From an uncultured Holophagaceae bacterium (GTDB taxonomy: Bacteria; Acidobacteriota; Holophagae; Holophagales; Holophagaceae): a stretch of DNA of 64,000 nucleotides. Location: NCBI GenBank assembly GCA_903937385.1, contig CAIZZF010000030.1:93322-157321 (forward strand), written 5' to 3'. Positions 47,177 through 56,084 of the stretch are shown here, in pieces; the first letter of the stretch is position 1; each line of letters begins with the position of its first letter. The notes under the pieces were generated by a model. That model was given only the letters and a program-made list of their open reading frames with translations. It was not told the origin of the DNA and did not search any database. The position numbers were made by a program, and so were the translations under genes.

Positions 47177-48583
47177 ATGGCAGAGTCCGGCGCCCGCACG
47201 CTTCTGCTCCGTGACGCCACCTGCGTGGCCACCATGGATGACGCGGGGCGGGAACTGCACGGCGCCTCCGTGTTCATCCGCGGCAACCGCATCGAAGCCA
47301 TCGGTCCCGCGGCCGAGCTGCCCGCCAAGGCCGACGAGGTCATCGACGCCCGGGGCCACCTGGTGCTGCCGGGCTTCGTGAACACGCACCACCACATGTT
47401 CCAGTCCCTCACGCGGGCAATCCCTGCGGTGCAGGACGCGGAGCTGTTCACCTGGCTGCGGGGCCTCTATCCCATCTGGGCGGGGCTCACGCCGGAGATG
47501 CTCCGGGTGTCCACCCAGGTGGCCATGGCAGAGCTGCTGCTGTCCGGCTGCACCACCACCAGCGATCACCTCTACCTCTTTCCGAACGGCTGCCGCCTGG
47601 ACGACAGCATCGACGGCGCCCGCCTCGCCGGCATGCGCTTCACCGCCACCCGTGGGGCCATGAGCGTGGGCCAGAGCGCCGGCGGCCTGCCTCCGGACAG
47701 CGTGGTGGAGCGCGAAGCGGACATCCTCGCCGACATGGACCGGCTGGTCGCGCGCTACCACGATCCCGCATCGGGCTCGATGCTGCAGCTCGCGCTGGCA
47801 CCCTGCTCACCCTTCTCCGTGAGCCGCGACCTCATGCGGGAGACCGCGCTGCTGGCACGGCAGCGCGGCGTGCGGCTGCACACGCACCTGGCGGAGAACG
47901 ACCACGACGTGGCCTACTCCCGGGAGAAGTTCGGCTGCACGCCCGCGCAGTACGCCGAGGAGCTGGGCTGGGTGGGCGCGGATGTCTGGCATGCGCACTG
48001 CGTAAAGCTGGATGCGGCGGGCCAGGCCTGCTTCGCCGCCACGGGCACCGGTGTGGCCCACTGTCCCTCATCGAACATGCGCCTGGCCTCGGGTATCGCC
48101 CCGGTGCGCGCCATGCTCGATGCGGGCGTGCCCGTGGGCCTCGGCGTGGACGGCAGCGCGAGCAACGACGCCGCACACATGGTGGCCGAAGCCCGCATGG
48201 CCATGCTGCTGCAGCGCGTGGGCATCGCCGCAGAGCCCTACGGCTGCGACCGCGGACCCGGCGCCATGACCGTGCGCGACACCCTCCGTCTCGCCACCCG
48301 GGGCGGCGCCCGGGTGCTGGGGCGCAGCGATATCGGGCACCTGGCGCCGGGCCTCTGCGCGGACCTGGCCCTCTTCGATCTCTCGGCCCTGGGCTACGCC
48401 GGCGGCGCGGTCCATGACCCCGTGGGCGCCTTGCTGCTCTGCGCCCCGGCCCAGGCGGCCTACACCCTCGTAGATGGGGTGGTGCGCGTCCGGGAGGGTC
48501 GGCTGGTGTCCTTCGAGCTCGAGCCCGTTCGACGTCGCCACAACGAGCTTGCGGCCTTGCTGGCGGCAGGCTCCCCCCGATAA
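47177..48583 (+). CDS. 8-oxoguanine deaminase-like amidohydrolase
   Basis: 468 residues of the metal-dependent TIM-barrel amidohydrolase family. Metal ligands: HHH in GFVNTHHHMFQSL, H in LHTHLAEND, H in WHAHCVKLD and D in GVDGSASNDAAHM. These features match the 8-oxoguanine deaminase/atrazine-dechlorinase subgroup. That would make uric acid from 8-oxoguanine, in line with purine turnover next to purU. Substrate within the family cannot be read from sequence alone. Confidence 0.82.
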   Translation: MAESGARTLLLRDATCVATMDDAGRELHGASVFIRGNRIEAIGPAAELPAKADEVIDARGHLVLPGFVNTHHHMFQSLTRAIPAVQDAELFTWLRGLYPIWAGLTPEMLRVSTQVAMAELLLSGCTTTSDHLYLFPNGCRLDDSIDGARLAGMRFTATRGAMSVGQSAGGLPPDSVVEREADILADMDRLVARYHDPASGSMLQLALAPCSPFSVSRDLMRETALLARQRGVRLHTHLAENDHDVAYSREKFGCTPAQYAEELGWVGADVWHAHCVKLDAAGQACFAATGTGVAHCPSSNMRLASGIAPVRAMLDAGVPVGLGVDGSASNDAAHMVAEARMAMLLQRVGIAAEPYGCDRGPGAMTVRDTLRLATRGGARVLGRSDIGHLAPGLCADLALFDLSALGYAGGAVHDPVGALLLCAPAQAAYTLVDGVVRVREGRLVSFELEPVRRRHNELAALLAAGSPR

Positions 48584-48684
48584 CGGGGGCCCAAGCCCCT
48601 GGTGGGGATACCCAAAAGTAGGTAATCAATCAAGCGTATTTCACTTGGATGCAGAATTTTATCTAATGGCCTATTGGAGTGGCC

Positions 48685-48879
48685 ATGCTATTTCAGCCTC
48701 AAGGCAGTGTCTATCTTTTCCCAGGCCGACTGGTGGCGCAGTCTGGCGGTCCCGCCCTGGTCATGGATCTCCAGCGTCGGCTCTACACCCCGGTCGAAGT
48801 GGACTACATCATTCCGGATGACGAGTCCCAGGGCCAGAAGCTCCGCATAGCGGGGTTCAACGCCCACTCGGCCCGCTGA
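48685..48879 (+). CDS. Small hypothetical protein (64 aa)
   Basis: Not recognised. The ATG at 48685 has GGAG five bases before it, better than the GTG two codons upstream. The sequence has QPQGSVYLFPGRLVAQSGG, then VDYIIPDDESQGQKLRIAGF, plausible beta structure. The ~100 bp before it are AT-rich for this genome, which could hold its promoter. No partner nearby. Confidence 0.45.
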   Translation: MLFQPQGSVYLFPGRLVAQSGGPALVMDLQRRLYTPVEVDYIIPDDESQGQKLRIAGFNAHSAR

Positions 48880-48944
48880 GGGTTCAGAACGCCGATCAGC
48901 GCTCCTGCGGTCGTCCTGGACCGTGCGAAGGCTCACCCACGCTC

Positions 48945-49469
48945 TCAGCCCCCGTACTTGCCCACGACGTCGGCCCAGCGGCCCTGGGCTTTGAGGATCC
49001 GCTCAGCCACCAGCCGAAGCAGGCCATGGCCACCGGGCACCTCTGTCACCCAGTGACAGGCGTCCCTAACCTCCGGCGCGGCGTCCGAAGGACAGCAGGC
49101 CAGCCCCACCCGGGAGAGCAGGGGCAGGTCCGGCAGGTCATCGCCCAGGTGGGCCACCTGGTCATAGGCCAGGCCGTATTTCGCGCAGAGCTGATCCAGC
49201 ACCGGCAGCTTGTCCAGGTGCCCGGCGAAGCAGTCCTCCACCCCGAGGTCCTGGGCCCGGTGCCGCGTGGCCGCGGCGTCCAGCCCCGAGATGAAGGCCA
49301 CGGGAATGCCGGCCCGCTGCAGCCACTTGGTGGCCGCGCCGTCCCGCACGTTGAAGGCCTTGGTGTGTCCGGGTTCCCGGCCATAGTTCAGGGCGCCCGT
49401 GGTCAGCACCCCGTCGATGTCGGTGCAGAGCAGGCGGATCTTGGCAGCGCGCAGGTCCAGGTCGTCCAA
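48945..49469 (-). CDS. kdsC: 3-deoxy-D-manno-octulosonate 8-phosphate phosphatase
   Basis: 174 residues, a HAD-type phosphatase of the KdsC group. KdsC removes phosphate from Kdo-8-P for LPS core synthesis. Motif I is LLCTDIDGVLTTG (D17, D19), then FNVRDG, FISGLDAAATRHRAQDLG and VAHLGDDLPDLPLLSRVGL. Length is normal and no cap domain is present, as expected. It stands alone; other Kdo genes are not in the window. Confidence 0.92.
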   Translation of the reverse strand: MDDLDLRAAKIRLLCTDIDGVLTTGALNYGREPGHTKAFNVRDGAATKWLQRAGIPVAFISGLDAAATRHRAQDLGVEDCFAGHLDKLPVLDQLCAKYGLAYDQVAHLGDDLPDLPLLSRVGLACCPSDAAPEVRDACHWVTEVPGGHGLLRLVAERILKAQGRWADVVGKYGG

Positions 49470-49618
49470 GGGAGTCTCCCCCTCCAGCCTAGCAACTCTG
49501 CCCTGTCGGCATGACCTCCGTCACGTTCCTCCATAGAATTTCCAGTAGGGTGGAATCCTTGGCACCTTAATGCTCCGATGGGTATACAGTTCTCCATGGA
49601 AAGCCGGTGATTGTTGAC

Positions 49619-49647
49619 TTGACAAAAGTCAAAACTGAATGAATATA
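49619..49647 (+). promoter_or_regulatory. arsR promoter with overlapping palindromic operator
   Basis: A near-consensus sigma-70 promoter: TTGACA (49619-49624), 17-bp spacer, AATATA (49642-49647), 20 bp before the ArsR ATG. The -35 box lies within the palindrome TTGACAAAAGTCAA (49619-49632), as expected for an autorepressor site. Confidence 0.7.
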
Positions 49648-49666
49648 GTCGCATGGAGTTGATTCC

Positions 49667-49996
49667 ATGAATCACCAGCTCAGCAATCCCATGATCGATG
49701 AAGTCAGCGGCCTCTTCAGCGCGCTGGGCGACGCCTCGCGGTTGAAGATCTTGCGCTCGTTGCTGGACTCGAAGGAGCCGCTCAGCCAGGGCGCTGTGGC
49801 GGAGTCCGCTGGGCTCTCGCAGGCCAATGCATCCAAGCACCTGGCGTGTCTGGTGCGGGTGGGTCTGGTGAGCCGAGAACCCGAGGGCAACGCCGTCTAC
49901 TTCACGCCGGTCATGCCCCTGGTGGGGGATCTCTGTGATCTGGTCTGCGGTCACGTGAGCGACCGGGCGAGGGTGATCTACAAAGCCTTGAAGTAA
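49667..49996 (+). CDS. ArsR/SmtB-family repressor with Cys residues
   Basis: 109 residues, winged HTH: SRLKILRSLL, then SAGLSQANASKHLACLVRVGLV and a wing with SREPEGNAVYF. Cysteines are C61 (recognition-helix end), C90 and C94 (GDLCDLVCGHV). The canonical CxC metal box is absent. This resembles persulfide-sensing (BigR/SqrR) or other thiol-responding members more than arsenic ones, but that is inference. The promoter region has a palindromic operator. It precedes the RND efflux cassette by 50 bp with a hairpin between. Confidence 0.85.
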   Translation: MNHQLSNPMIDEVSGLFSALGDASRLKILRSLLDSKEPLSQGAVAESAGLSQANASKHLACLVRVGLVSREPEGNAVYFTPVMPLVGDLCDLVCGHVSDRARVIYKALK

Positions 49997-50001
49997 AGAA
50001 G

Positions 50002-50027
50002 ACCGCGGGCTTCGGCCTCGGTTTTTT
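50002..50027 (+). terminator. Hairpin with T7 tail between arsR and tolC (attenuator-like)
   Basis: ACCGCGGGC-TTCG-GCCTCGGT pairs with one mismatch and one bulge, and is followed by seven T's. It lies between the arsR stop and the TolC start (50047), so it would lower, not abolish, downstream transcription. Confidence 0.65.
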
Positions 50028-50046
50028 TATCCTGGAGTATTCCTCT

Positions 50047-51366
50047 ATGAGTATCAAAAGAATGACGACTCTGGTGGGGCTGCTGGTGGCTGGCGCGGGC
50101 TTCGGCATGGCCCAGGAAGCCCTGACCGTGGCCCAGTCCATCCGGAAGGCCTGGACGGACCAGGCGGGCTTGCGCGCGGGCCAGGCCATGGTGGACAGCC
50201 GCCTGGCCGAGGCCGAGGCCAACCACGATCTCCGCCTGCCGTCCCTCACGCTGAACGCCTATGGGACGCGCACCGACGAACCCATGATGGCCTTCGGCAT
50301 CAAGCTGAACCAGGCCCGCATCGGGGGGGGGGACTTCAACCCCCCGGCCCTCAACCACCCGGATGCCATCGGTGCCTACGGCGGCTCGGCCGTGGTGCAG
50401 CAGCCCCTCTACGCCGGCGGGCGCATCAGCGCGGCCCGGCGGGCCGGGGACTACCTGGCCCAGGCCGAGCAGGCCAGCCAGGAACGCCGCAAGCAGGAGA
50501 CCGCCCAGCTGGTCGTGGAGGCCTACTTCGGCACCCAGGTGGCGGAGCAGGCCCTGAAGTGGGTGGACGACACCCGCGCCTGGATCCAGGGCATGGAGGA
50601 CTTCGTGGGAGCCCGGGTGAGCCAGGGGCTCATGCTCGAGTCCGAGCTCCAGCGCCTCAAGGCCTTCCACGCCCAGGCGGACGCCCAGAGAGCCGAGGTC
50701 TTCAAGCAGGTCCGCTCGGCCCGGTCCGGGTTGGGTCTGCTCACGGGCACCGGTCCCGTGGAGGGCCCCCTGGCCACACCCCTGGAGCCCAGCACGACGG
50801 TCGATGCCGACAGAGGCACCGCCTACCGGGGCGACCTGGTCGCTGCCGATCTCCAGGCCAAGGCCGCCCACGAAGGCGCCCTGGCGGCCCGGGGCAACAC
50901 CCTTCCGGAAGTCGGGCTGGAGGTGGGCGCCGGCACACTGCACCACTCCTGGTCGGACAAGGGGACCTGGACCTATGCTTCGGTCGGAGTGAAGTGGAAG
51001 GTCTTCTCCGCGCCGGACGCGGCCCGGGCCAAGGCGGCCAGGGCCCAGGAGCGGGCCGCGACCGACCTCCGCACCTTCAAGCAGCAGCAGGCGGAGCATC
51101 AGGTCCGCGTGGCGCGGGAGGCCGTCAAGGCCGCCGAGGCCCGGATCCTGGCCGCCAAGGCCGCCCTGGCCGCCGCCGAAGAGTCCAAGCGGCTCAGGGA
51201 GGCGCGCCACCGGGAGGGCCTCGCGCCCCTGATCGAGGTGCTCGATGCGGACGCGGCCATCCAGGGCGCCCGCACGCTGCTCCTCCAGAGCCTGTTCGAA
51301 CTTCGCACCAGTCACGCCGGCCTCGATCTGGCCACCGGCAATCCCATCGAAGGAGTGAAGCCATGA
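50047..51366 (+). CDS. TolC-family outer-membrane efflux channel
   Basis: 439 residues with a signal peptide (LVGLLVAGAGFGMAQ) and the two TolC helical repeats (TVAQSIRKAWTDQAGLRAGQA; GLAPLIEVLDADAAIQGAR). It forms the outer-membrane exit duct for the RND pump encoded downstream. Its stop overlaps the adaptor ATG by 4 bp (ATGA), showing coupling. Confidence 0.9.
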   Translation: MSIKRMTTLVGLLVAGAGFGMAQEALTVAQSIRKAWTDQAGLRAGQAMVDSRLAEAEANHDLRLPSLTLNAYGTRTDEPMMAFGIKLNQARIGGGDFNPPALNHPDAIGAYGGSAVVQQPLYAGGRISAARRAGDYLAQAEQASQERRKQETAQLVVEAYFGTQVAEQALKWVDDTRAWIQGMEDFVGARVSQGLMLESELQRLKAFHAQADAQRAEVFKQVRSARSGLGLLTGTGPVEGPLATPLEPSTTVDADRGTAYRGDLVAADLQAKAAHEGALAARGNTLPEVGLEVGAGTLHHSWSDKGTWTYASVGVKWKVFSAPDAARAKAARAQERAATDLRTFKQQQAEHQVRVAREAVKAAEARILAAKAALAAAEESKRLREARHREGLAPLIEVLDADAAIQGARTLLLQSLFELRTSHAGLDLATGNPIEGVKP

Positions 51367-52394
51367 AGACCGCCCTTTCCGCACTGGCCATGACCGGCAT
51401 GCTCTTGGGGACCCTCGGCTGCGGCCACAAGGAAGCGCAGGCCGAAGCGAAGGTGCTGCCCAGGGTGGCCGTCGCGCTGGTGGCCCAGGGCTCGCCCGAG
51501 GGAGGCGCCTGGGTGGCCGGCACCCTGCAGTCCACCCGCACGGCCATGATCGCCACCCGCATGGCCGCCCAGGTGAAGCGCGTCCTGGTCCAGGAAGGTC
51601 AGCGTGTGGCCGCAGGGACCCTCCTGATGGCCCTGGGTGACGAGGACCTCCAGGGGCAGCTCAAGGCCGCCGAGACCGGTCTGGCCGTCGTGGAGGCCCA
51701 TCACCGGCGCATCCTGGCCCTGCAGGCCCAGAGGGCCAGCACGCTCTCGGAGCTGGAGCAGGCCCAGGCCCAGGTGGCCCAGGCCCAGGCCGGCGTCACC
51801 GCCCTGAAGGCCAACATCGCCTATACCCAGATCCGGGCGCCGTTTTCCAGTGTCGTGCAGTCCCGCAAGGTGAACGAGGGCGACTTCGTCGCTCCCGGCA
51901 TGCCCCTGCTGGAGCTGGTGGGCGACGGCGAGCAGGAACTGGTCGCGACCCTCTCCGATGACGAGGCCAAGGGCCTGAAGACCGGCTCCAGGCTGAAGTT
52001 CGAGACCGAGGGGATCCAGGGCGAGGCCCAAATCACGGCGCTGGCCCCCGGTGGCGATGCCACCAGCCACAAGGGGACCGTGCGGGCCAAGGTGCTCAAG
52101 CCCAAGGGCCTCCGGCAGGGCTCCTTTGCCCGCCTCCTGGTGCCCGGCCTCCCGGCCGCTCCAGGGCTGTCCGTGCCCCGCACGGCGCTGGTGCAGCGCG
52201 GGGAGCTCACGGGTGTGTTCATCGCCAAGGAGGGCCACGCCGAGCTGCGCTGGCTCTCTCTGGGTGAAGGCAGCGGCAGCTACCTGTCCGTGCGTTCCGG
52301 CCTGAAGGCTGGCGAGCAGGTCATCGACCAGCCGGGTTCCCTCCAGGACGGACAGCCCATCGAGCTGTCCAGCGGGGTGAGCCATGGCAAGTGA
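51363..52394 (+). CDS. RND efflux periplasmic adaptor, probable lipoprotein
   Basis: 343 residues. The N-terminus resembles a lipoprotein signal (MLLGTLGC, acylated Cys20), which would anchor the adaptor to the inner membrane. Next come the two lipoyl halves (AAQVKRVLVQEGQRVAAGTLL; IRAPFSSVVQSRKVNEGDFV), a Gln/Ala-rich hairpin and beta-barrel. It overlaps TolC by 4 bp and the pump by 11 bp. The start was set at the ATG at 51363 because the longer frame lies inside TolC. Confidence 0.9.
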   Translation: MKTALSALAMTGMLLGTLGCGHKEAQAEAKVLPRVAVALVAQGSPEGGAWVAGTLQSTRTAMIATRMAAQVKRVLVQEGQRVAAGTLLMALGDEDLQGQLKAAETGLAVVEAHHRRILALQAQRASTLSELEQAQAQVAQAQAGVTALKANIAYTQIRAPFSSVVQSRKVNEGDFVAPGMPLLELVGDGEQELVATLSDDEAKGLKTGSRLKFETEGIQGEAQITALAPGGDATSHKGTVRAKVLKPKGLRQGSFARLLVPGLPAAPGLSVPRTALVQRGELTGVFIAKEGHAELRWLSLGEGSGSYLSVRSGLKAGEQVIDQPGSLQDGQPIELSSGVSHGK

Positions 52395-55300
52395 GCCCCG
52401 GCTGGGATTGGCCGGGACCCTGGCCAAGGGGTTTCTGCGCAGCAAGCTTACCCCCCTCATCGTCGGCGCCTCGCTGATCCTGGGTCTCCTCGCCGTGGTG
52501 CTGACGCCGCGGGAGGAGGAACCCCAGATCATCGTGCCCATGGTCGATCTCTACGTGCCCTACCCGGGCGCGAGTCCCAAGGAGGTCGAGAGCCAGGTGA
52601 CCGCGCCCCTGGAGCGTGCCCTCTGGGGCATTCCCGGCGTGGAGTACCTCTACAGCATGAGCCGGCCGGGCATGGCGCTCATCACCGTGCGGTTCAAGGT
52701 GAACGAGCCCCAGGAGCCCAGCCTGGTGAAGATCCACCAGGAGCTGGCCGCCAATCCCCAGATGCTGCCGCCCGGGGCCATGAAGCCCATCGTGAAGCTG
52801 CAGACCATCGATGACGTGCCCTTCCTGGTGCTGACCCTGCACGGTCAGCCGGAGGGCTCTGCGCAGACGCCCGGCCAGCTCCGGAAGGTGGGCGAGGTGC
52901 TCGCCCGGGAGCTGTCCAATGTGCCCAGCACGGCCCAGGTGAAGGTGGTCGGCGGCGCGCGCCGCATGGTCCGCATCGAGCCGGATCCGGACCGCCTGCG
53001 CTCCCTCAACATGTCCATCGCCGAGCTGCAGCCCGCCCTCCAGTCCGCCGAGGCCCAGCTGCCCGCGGGCACCCTGGTGAACCAGGGCAAGCGGACCGAC
53101 CTCGAGGCCACGGGCTTCGTGCTCCAGGCCGCAGAGCTGCGGCGCCTGGTCGTGGGCGTCCGGAACCAGAAGCCCGTCTACCTGGCGGATGTCGCCCGCG
53201 TGGTGGATGCCCCTGAGTCCGAGCCACCCCTCGTGCTCTTCGCCGAGGCGGGCCGGGGCGGCTTCGAGCCGGCCGTGAGCGTCACCCTCTCCAAGCGGGC
53301 GGGCACCAACGCCACGGCCCTGGCCGAACAGGTGCTGATCAAGGTGGAGGCCCTCCGGGGCAACCTCCTCCCCCGCGACCTGCAGGTGACGGTCACCCGC
53401 AACTATGGCGAGACCGCCGGGGACAAGTCGAATGAGCTGATCCAGCACCTGCTCATCGCAACCCTCAGCGTCATCACGCTCATCCTGCTGGCCATGGGCT
53501 GGCGCAGTGCCGTGGTGGTGGGGATCGCGGTCCCGGTCACCCTGGCCCTCACCCTGCTCCTGACCTACCTGTTCGGCTACACCCTGAACCGAGTGACCCT
53601 GTTCGCGCTGATCTTCTCCATCGGCATCCTGGTGGACGACGCCATCGTGGTGGTGGAGAACATCCACCGGCACATGCACCTGCCGGGCCACCGCAAGAGC
53701 TTCGCCACGGTGGTGATCGAGGCCGTGGACGAGGTGGGCAACCCCACGATCCTGGCCACCTTCGCGGTCATCGCCGCCATCCTGCCCATGGCCTTCGTGC
53801 GCGGGCTCATGGGCCCCTACATGCGGCCCATCCCCGTGGGCGCCAGCCTGGCCATGATCTTCAGCCTGGTCATCGCCTTCGTCATCAGCCCCTGGGCCAG
53901 CCTCATCCTGTTCAAGAAGGAAGCCCACCTGCCGGAGATCGACGAGTCGGGGCTGCACCCTGCCACCCCGGACAACCACGCGCCGGAGCCGGTCCACGAC
54001 TGGCAGGACAAGAACCCCGAGGTGGCTGCGGACACGAAGTTCACCGCCCTCTACCGCACGGTCATCCGCGCCCTGCTGTTCAAGCCCGCGGTCCGCTGGG
54101 GCTTCTTCGGCGGCGTCGTGGTGCTGCTGCTGGGTGCCATGTCCCTGGTGGGCCTTGGCTGGGTGAAGGTGAAGATGCTGCCCTTCGACAATAAGTCGGA
54201 GTTCATGGTGCAGCTGGATCTCCCCGCGGGCACGCCCCGGGAGGACGCGCTCGCCGTGGGCCAGGATGTCGCCCGGCGGATGCTCAAGGACGCCACCGTC
54301 AAGGATGTGCAGGTCTATGCGGGCGAGGCCGCGCCGTTCACTTTCGTGGGCATGGTGCGGCACAGCTTCCTGCGCCAGGAAGCGGAGATGGTGGACGTCC
54401 AGGTGAACCTGGTGCCCAAGCACGCCCGCAAGGAGCAGAGCCACGACATCGTCGTGCGCCTGCGACCCGAGCTGGAGAAGATCTCCAAGCCCGCCGGGGC
54501 GAGGATGAAGCTCGTGGAGATCCCCCCGGGACCTCCAGTCATGGACACCATCGTGGCCGAGATCTACGGCCCCACCGAGGCCGAGCGCGCCCGCCTCTCG
54601 GGCGAAGTGCTCCAGGCCTTCAAGAGCGTCGACGGCATCGTCGATGTGGATTCCACCCTGAATGCCACCGCACCCAAGATCAGCCTGGTGCTGGATCGGG
54701 AGAAGGCGGCCCTGCACGGCGTGGCCCCCGCCCACGTGATCCAGACCCTCTACCTGGCGGGCCAGGGCCACATGGCCGGAACCTTCCACGTGCTGCGCGG
54801 GTCCAGTCAGGTGCCCGTGGTCCTGCAGCTCGCCCCCGAGAAGCGCCAGCAGCTGGACCAGCTCCTGCAACTCACGGTTCCCGGCGCCCGGGGCATGGTC
54901 CCGGTGCGGGAGCTGGTGACCGTGAAGCAGGGCGTGGAGGAAGCGCCTATCCACCACAAGAACCTGATGCCGGTCACCTACGTCATCTCGGATCTGGCGG
55001 GCACCATCGAGAGCCCTGTCTATGCCCTGGCGGCCCTCAACAAGAAGATCGACGCCATGAAGGGCACGGCGGGCTCCCCGGTGCCGCGCCTGGGCCTGGC
55101 CCACCCCGAGAACACCGAGTCCCTGGCCCTCAAGTGGGACGGCGAGTGGCACATCACCCTGGAAGTGTTCCGGGACCTTGGCATGGCCTTCGCGGCCGTG
55201 CTGGTGCTGATCTTCATCCTGGTGGTGGGCTGGTTCGAGAGCTTCCAGGTGCCCTGGGTGATCCTGGTGCCGATACCGCTTTCGCTCATCGGCATCATCC

Positions 55301-55698
55301 CGGCCCACGGCCTCCTGGGTGCCTTCTTCACGGCCACCAGCATGATCGGCTTCATCGCCGGGGCGGGCATCATCGTCCGCAACAGCATCATCCTGGTGGA
55401 CTTCATCGAGCTCAAGCTGCGCGAGGGCATGCCCCTGGCCCTGGCGGTCGAGGAAGCCGGCGTCGTGCGCTTCCGGCCCATGCTGCTCACGGCCGCGGCC
55501 GTGCTGGTGGGCTCCGCAGTCATGCTCAAGGATCCCATCTTCCAGGGCCTCGCCATCAGCCTCATGGCGGGTGAGGTCGCCGCCACCCTGCTGTCCCGCT
55601 TCGCCGTCCCTGTCCTCTACTACCTTGTCGCCCGCCGCGGCCGCGCCGCGGACCTGCAGCGCGAGGGCGCCGTCGCCACCGCCCTTCAACCGGAGTAA
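52384..55698 (+). CDS. RND efflux permease (HAE-1-like)
   Basis: 1104 residues. Proton-relay DD in TM4 (IGILVDDAIVVVENI), VPYPGASPKEVESQVTAPLE in the first porter loop and AGAGIIVRNSIILVDFIEL in late TM. The DD pair argues against a metal-exporting (CusA-type) pump despite the ArsR regulator. It has an extended TM6-TM7 loop (residues ~515-560, Asp/Glu/Pro-rich). Substrate unknown; the sulfur-related genes downstream may hint at a thiol or sulfur compound. Confidence 0.93.
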   Translation: MASEPRLGLAGTLAKGFLRSKLTPLIVGASLILGLLAVVLTPREEEPQIIVPMVDLYVPYPGASPKEVESQVTAPLERALWGIPGVEYLYSMSRPGMALITVRFKVNEPQEPSLVKIHQELAANPQMLPPGAMKPIVKLQTIDDVPFLVLTLHGQPEGSAQTPGQLRKVGEVLARELSNVPSTAQVKVVGGARRMVRIEPDPDRLRSLNMSIAELQPALQSAEAQLPAGTLVNQGKRTDLEATGFVLQAAELRRLVVGVRNQKPVYLADVARVVDAPESEPPLVLFAEAGRGGFEPAVSVTLSKRAGTNATALAEQVLIKVEALRGNLLPRDLQVTVTRNYGETAGDKSNELIQHLLIATLSVITLILLAMGWRSAVVVGIAVPVTLALTLLLTYLFGYTLNRVTLFALIFSIGILVDDAIVVVENIHRHMHLPGHRKSFATVVIEAVDEVGNPTILATFAVIAAILPMAFVRGLMGPYMRPIPVGASLAMIFSLVIAFVISPWASLILFKKEAHLPEIDESGLHPATPDNHAPEPVHDWQDKNPEVAADTKFTALYRTVIRALLFKPAVRWGFFGGVVVLLLGAMSLVGLGWVKVKMLPFDNKSEFMVQLDLPAGTPREDALAVGQDVARRMLKDATVKDVQVYAGEAAPFTFVGMVRHSFLRQEAEMVDVQVNLVPKHARKEQSHDIVVRLRPELEKISKPAGARMKLVEIPPGPPVMDTIVAEIYGPTEAERARLSGEVLQAFKSVDGIVDVDSTLNATAPKISLVLDREKAALHGVAPAHVIQTLYLAGQGHMAGTFHVLRGSSQVPVVLQLAPEKRQQLDQLLQLTVPGARGMVPVRELVTVKQGVEEAPIHHKNLMPVTYVISDLAGTIESPVYALAALNKKIDAMKGTAGSPVPRLGLAHPENTESLALKWDGEWHITLEVFRDLGMAFAAVLVLIFILVVGWFESFQVPWVILVPIPLSLIGIIPAHGLLGAFFTATSMIGFIAGAGIIVRNSIILVDFIELKLREGMPLALAVEEAGVVRFRPMLLTAAAVLVGSAVMLKDPIFQGLAISLMAGEVAATLLSRFAVPVLYYLVARRGRAADLQREGAVATALQPE

Positions 55699-55701
55699 CC
55701 C

Positions 55702-55914
55702 ATGAACGTTGATCGCATCGTCCACACCGTCGCCGGCACCTTCATCCTGCTGAGCCTCGCCCTGGCGAAGTTTCACCACCCCAACTGGATCTGGTTCACG
55801 GTCTTCGTGGGCGCGAACCTGCTGCAGAGCGGTCTCACCAACTGGTGCCTGATGTCGAGCATCCTGAAGAAACTGGGCGTGCCGGAAGGGGCTGGCGTCG
55901 GCTGCTCCCGATGA
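55702..55914 (+). CDS. DUF2892 membrane protein (YgaP-like)
   Basis: 70 residues with two helices (IVHTVAGTFILLSLALA; WIWFTVFVGANLLQSGLT) and a conserved Cys in LTNWCLMSSILKKLGV, the match to the membrane half of YgaP-type rhodaneses. In YgaP the rhodanese is fused; here it is encoded separately two genes on. It starts 3 bp after the pump gene and overlaps the next gene by 4 bp. Confidence 0.82.
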   Translation: MNVDRIVHTVAGTFILLSLALAKFHHPNWIWFTVFVGANLLQSGLTNWCLMSSILKKLGVPEGAGVGCSR

Positions 55915-56084
55915 AGGCCACGGCGATCCGCTTCGCCCTGGGCCTCGTCGTCGGCGGCGCCCTGGGCTACGGCTGGCACCGCCTGGTGGGCTGCAGCACC
56001 GGGGCCTGCCCCCTCACCGCCACGCCACTGCGGGGCATCAGCTACGGCGCCGTCATGGGCCTGATCTGGGCCCTGGGGAGATGA
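55911..56084 (+). CDS. DUF6132-like small membrane protein
   Basis: 57 residues: an N-terminal helix (FALGLVVGGALGYGWHRL), then GCSTGACPLTATP with two cysteines, and a final helix (SYGAVMGLIWALG). The GCxxGxCPLT segment is a recurring feature in small proteins next to rhodaneses. Overlaps both neighbours by 4 bp, so all three are translationally coupled. Role unknown, perhaps in thiol chemistry. Confidence 0.7.
   Translation: MKATAIRFALGLVVGGALGYGWHRLVGCSTGACPLTATPLRGISYGAVMGLIWALGR

Noticed and set aside
52384..55698. Calling the ArsR-linked pump a CusA-type metal exporter.
   Set aside because: TM4 has the DD pair of hydrophobe/amphiphile exporters, and no metal-type methionine clusters were seen.
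52321..55779. 1152-residue minus-strand ORF over the RND pump.
   Set aside because: Shadow of the pump gene: His/Asp/Gly-rich, no domain; same holds for 21474-24362 over the other pump.
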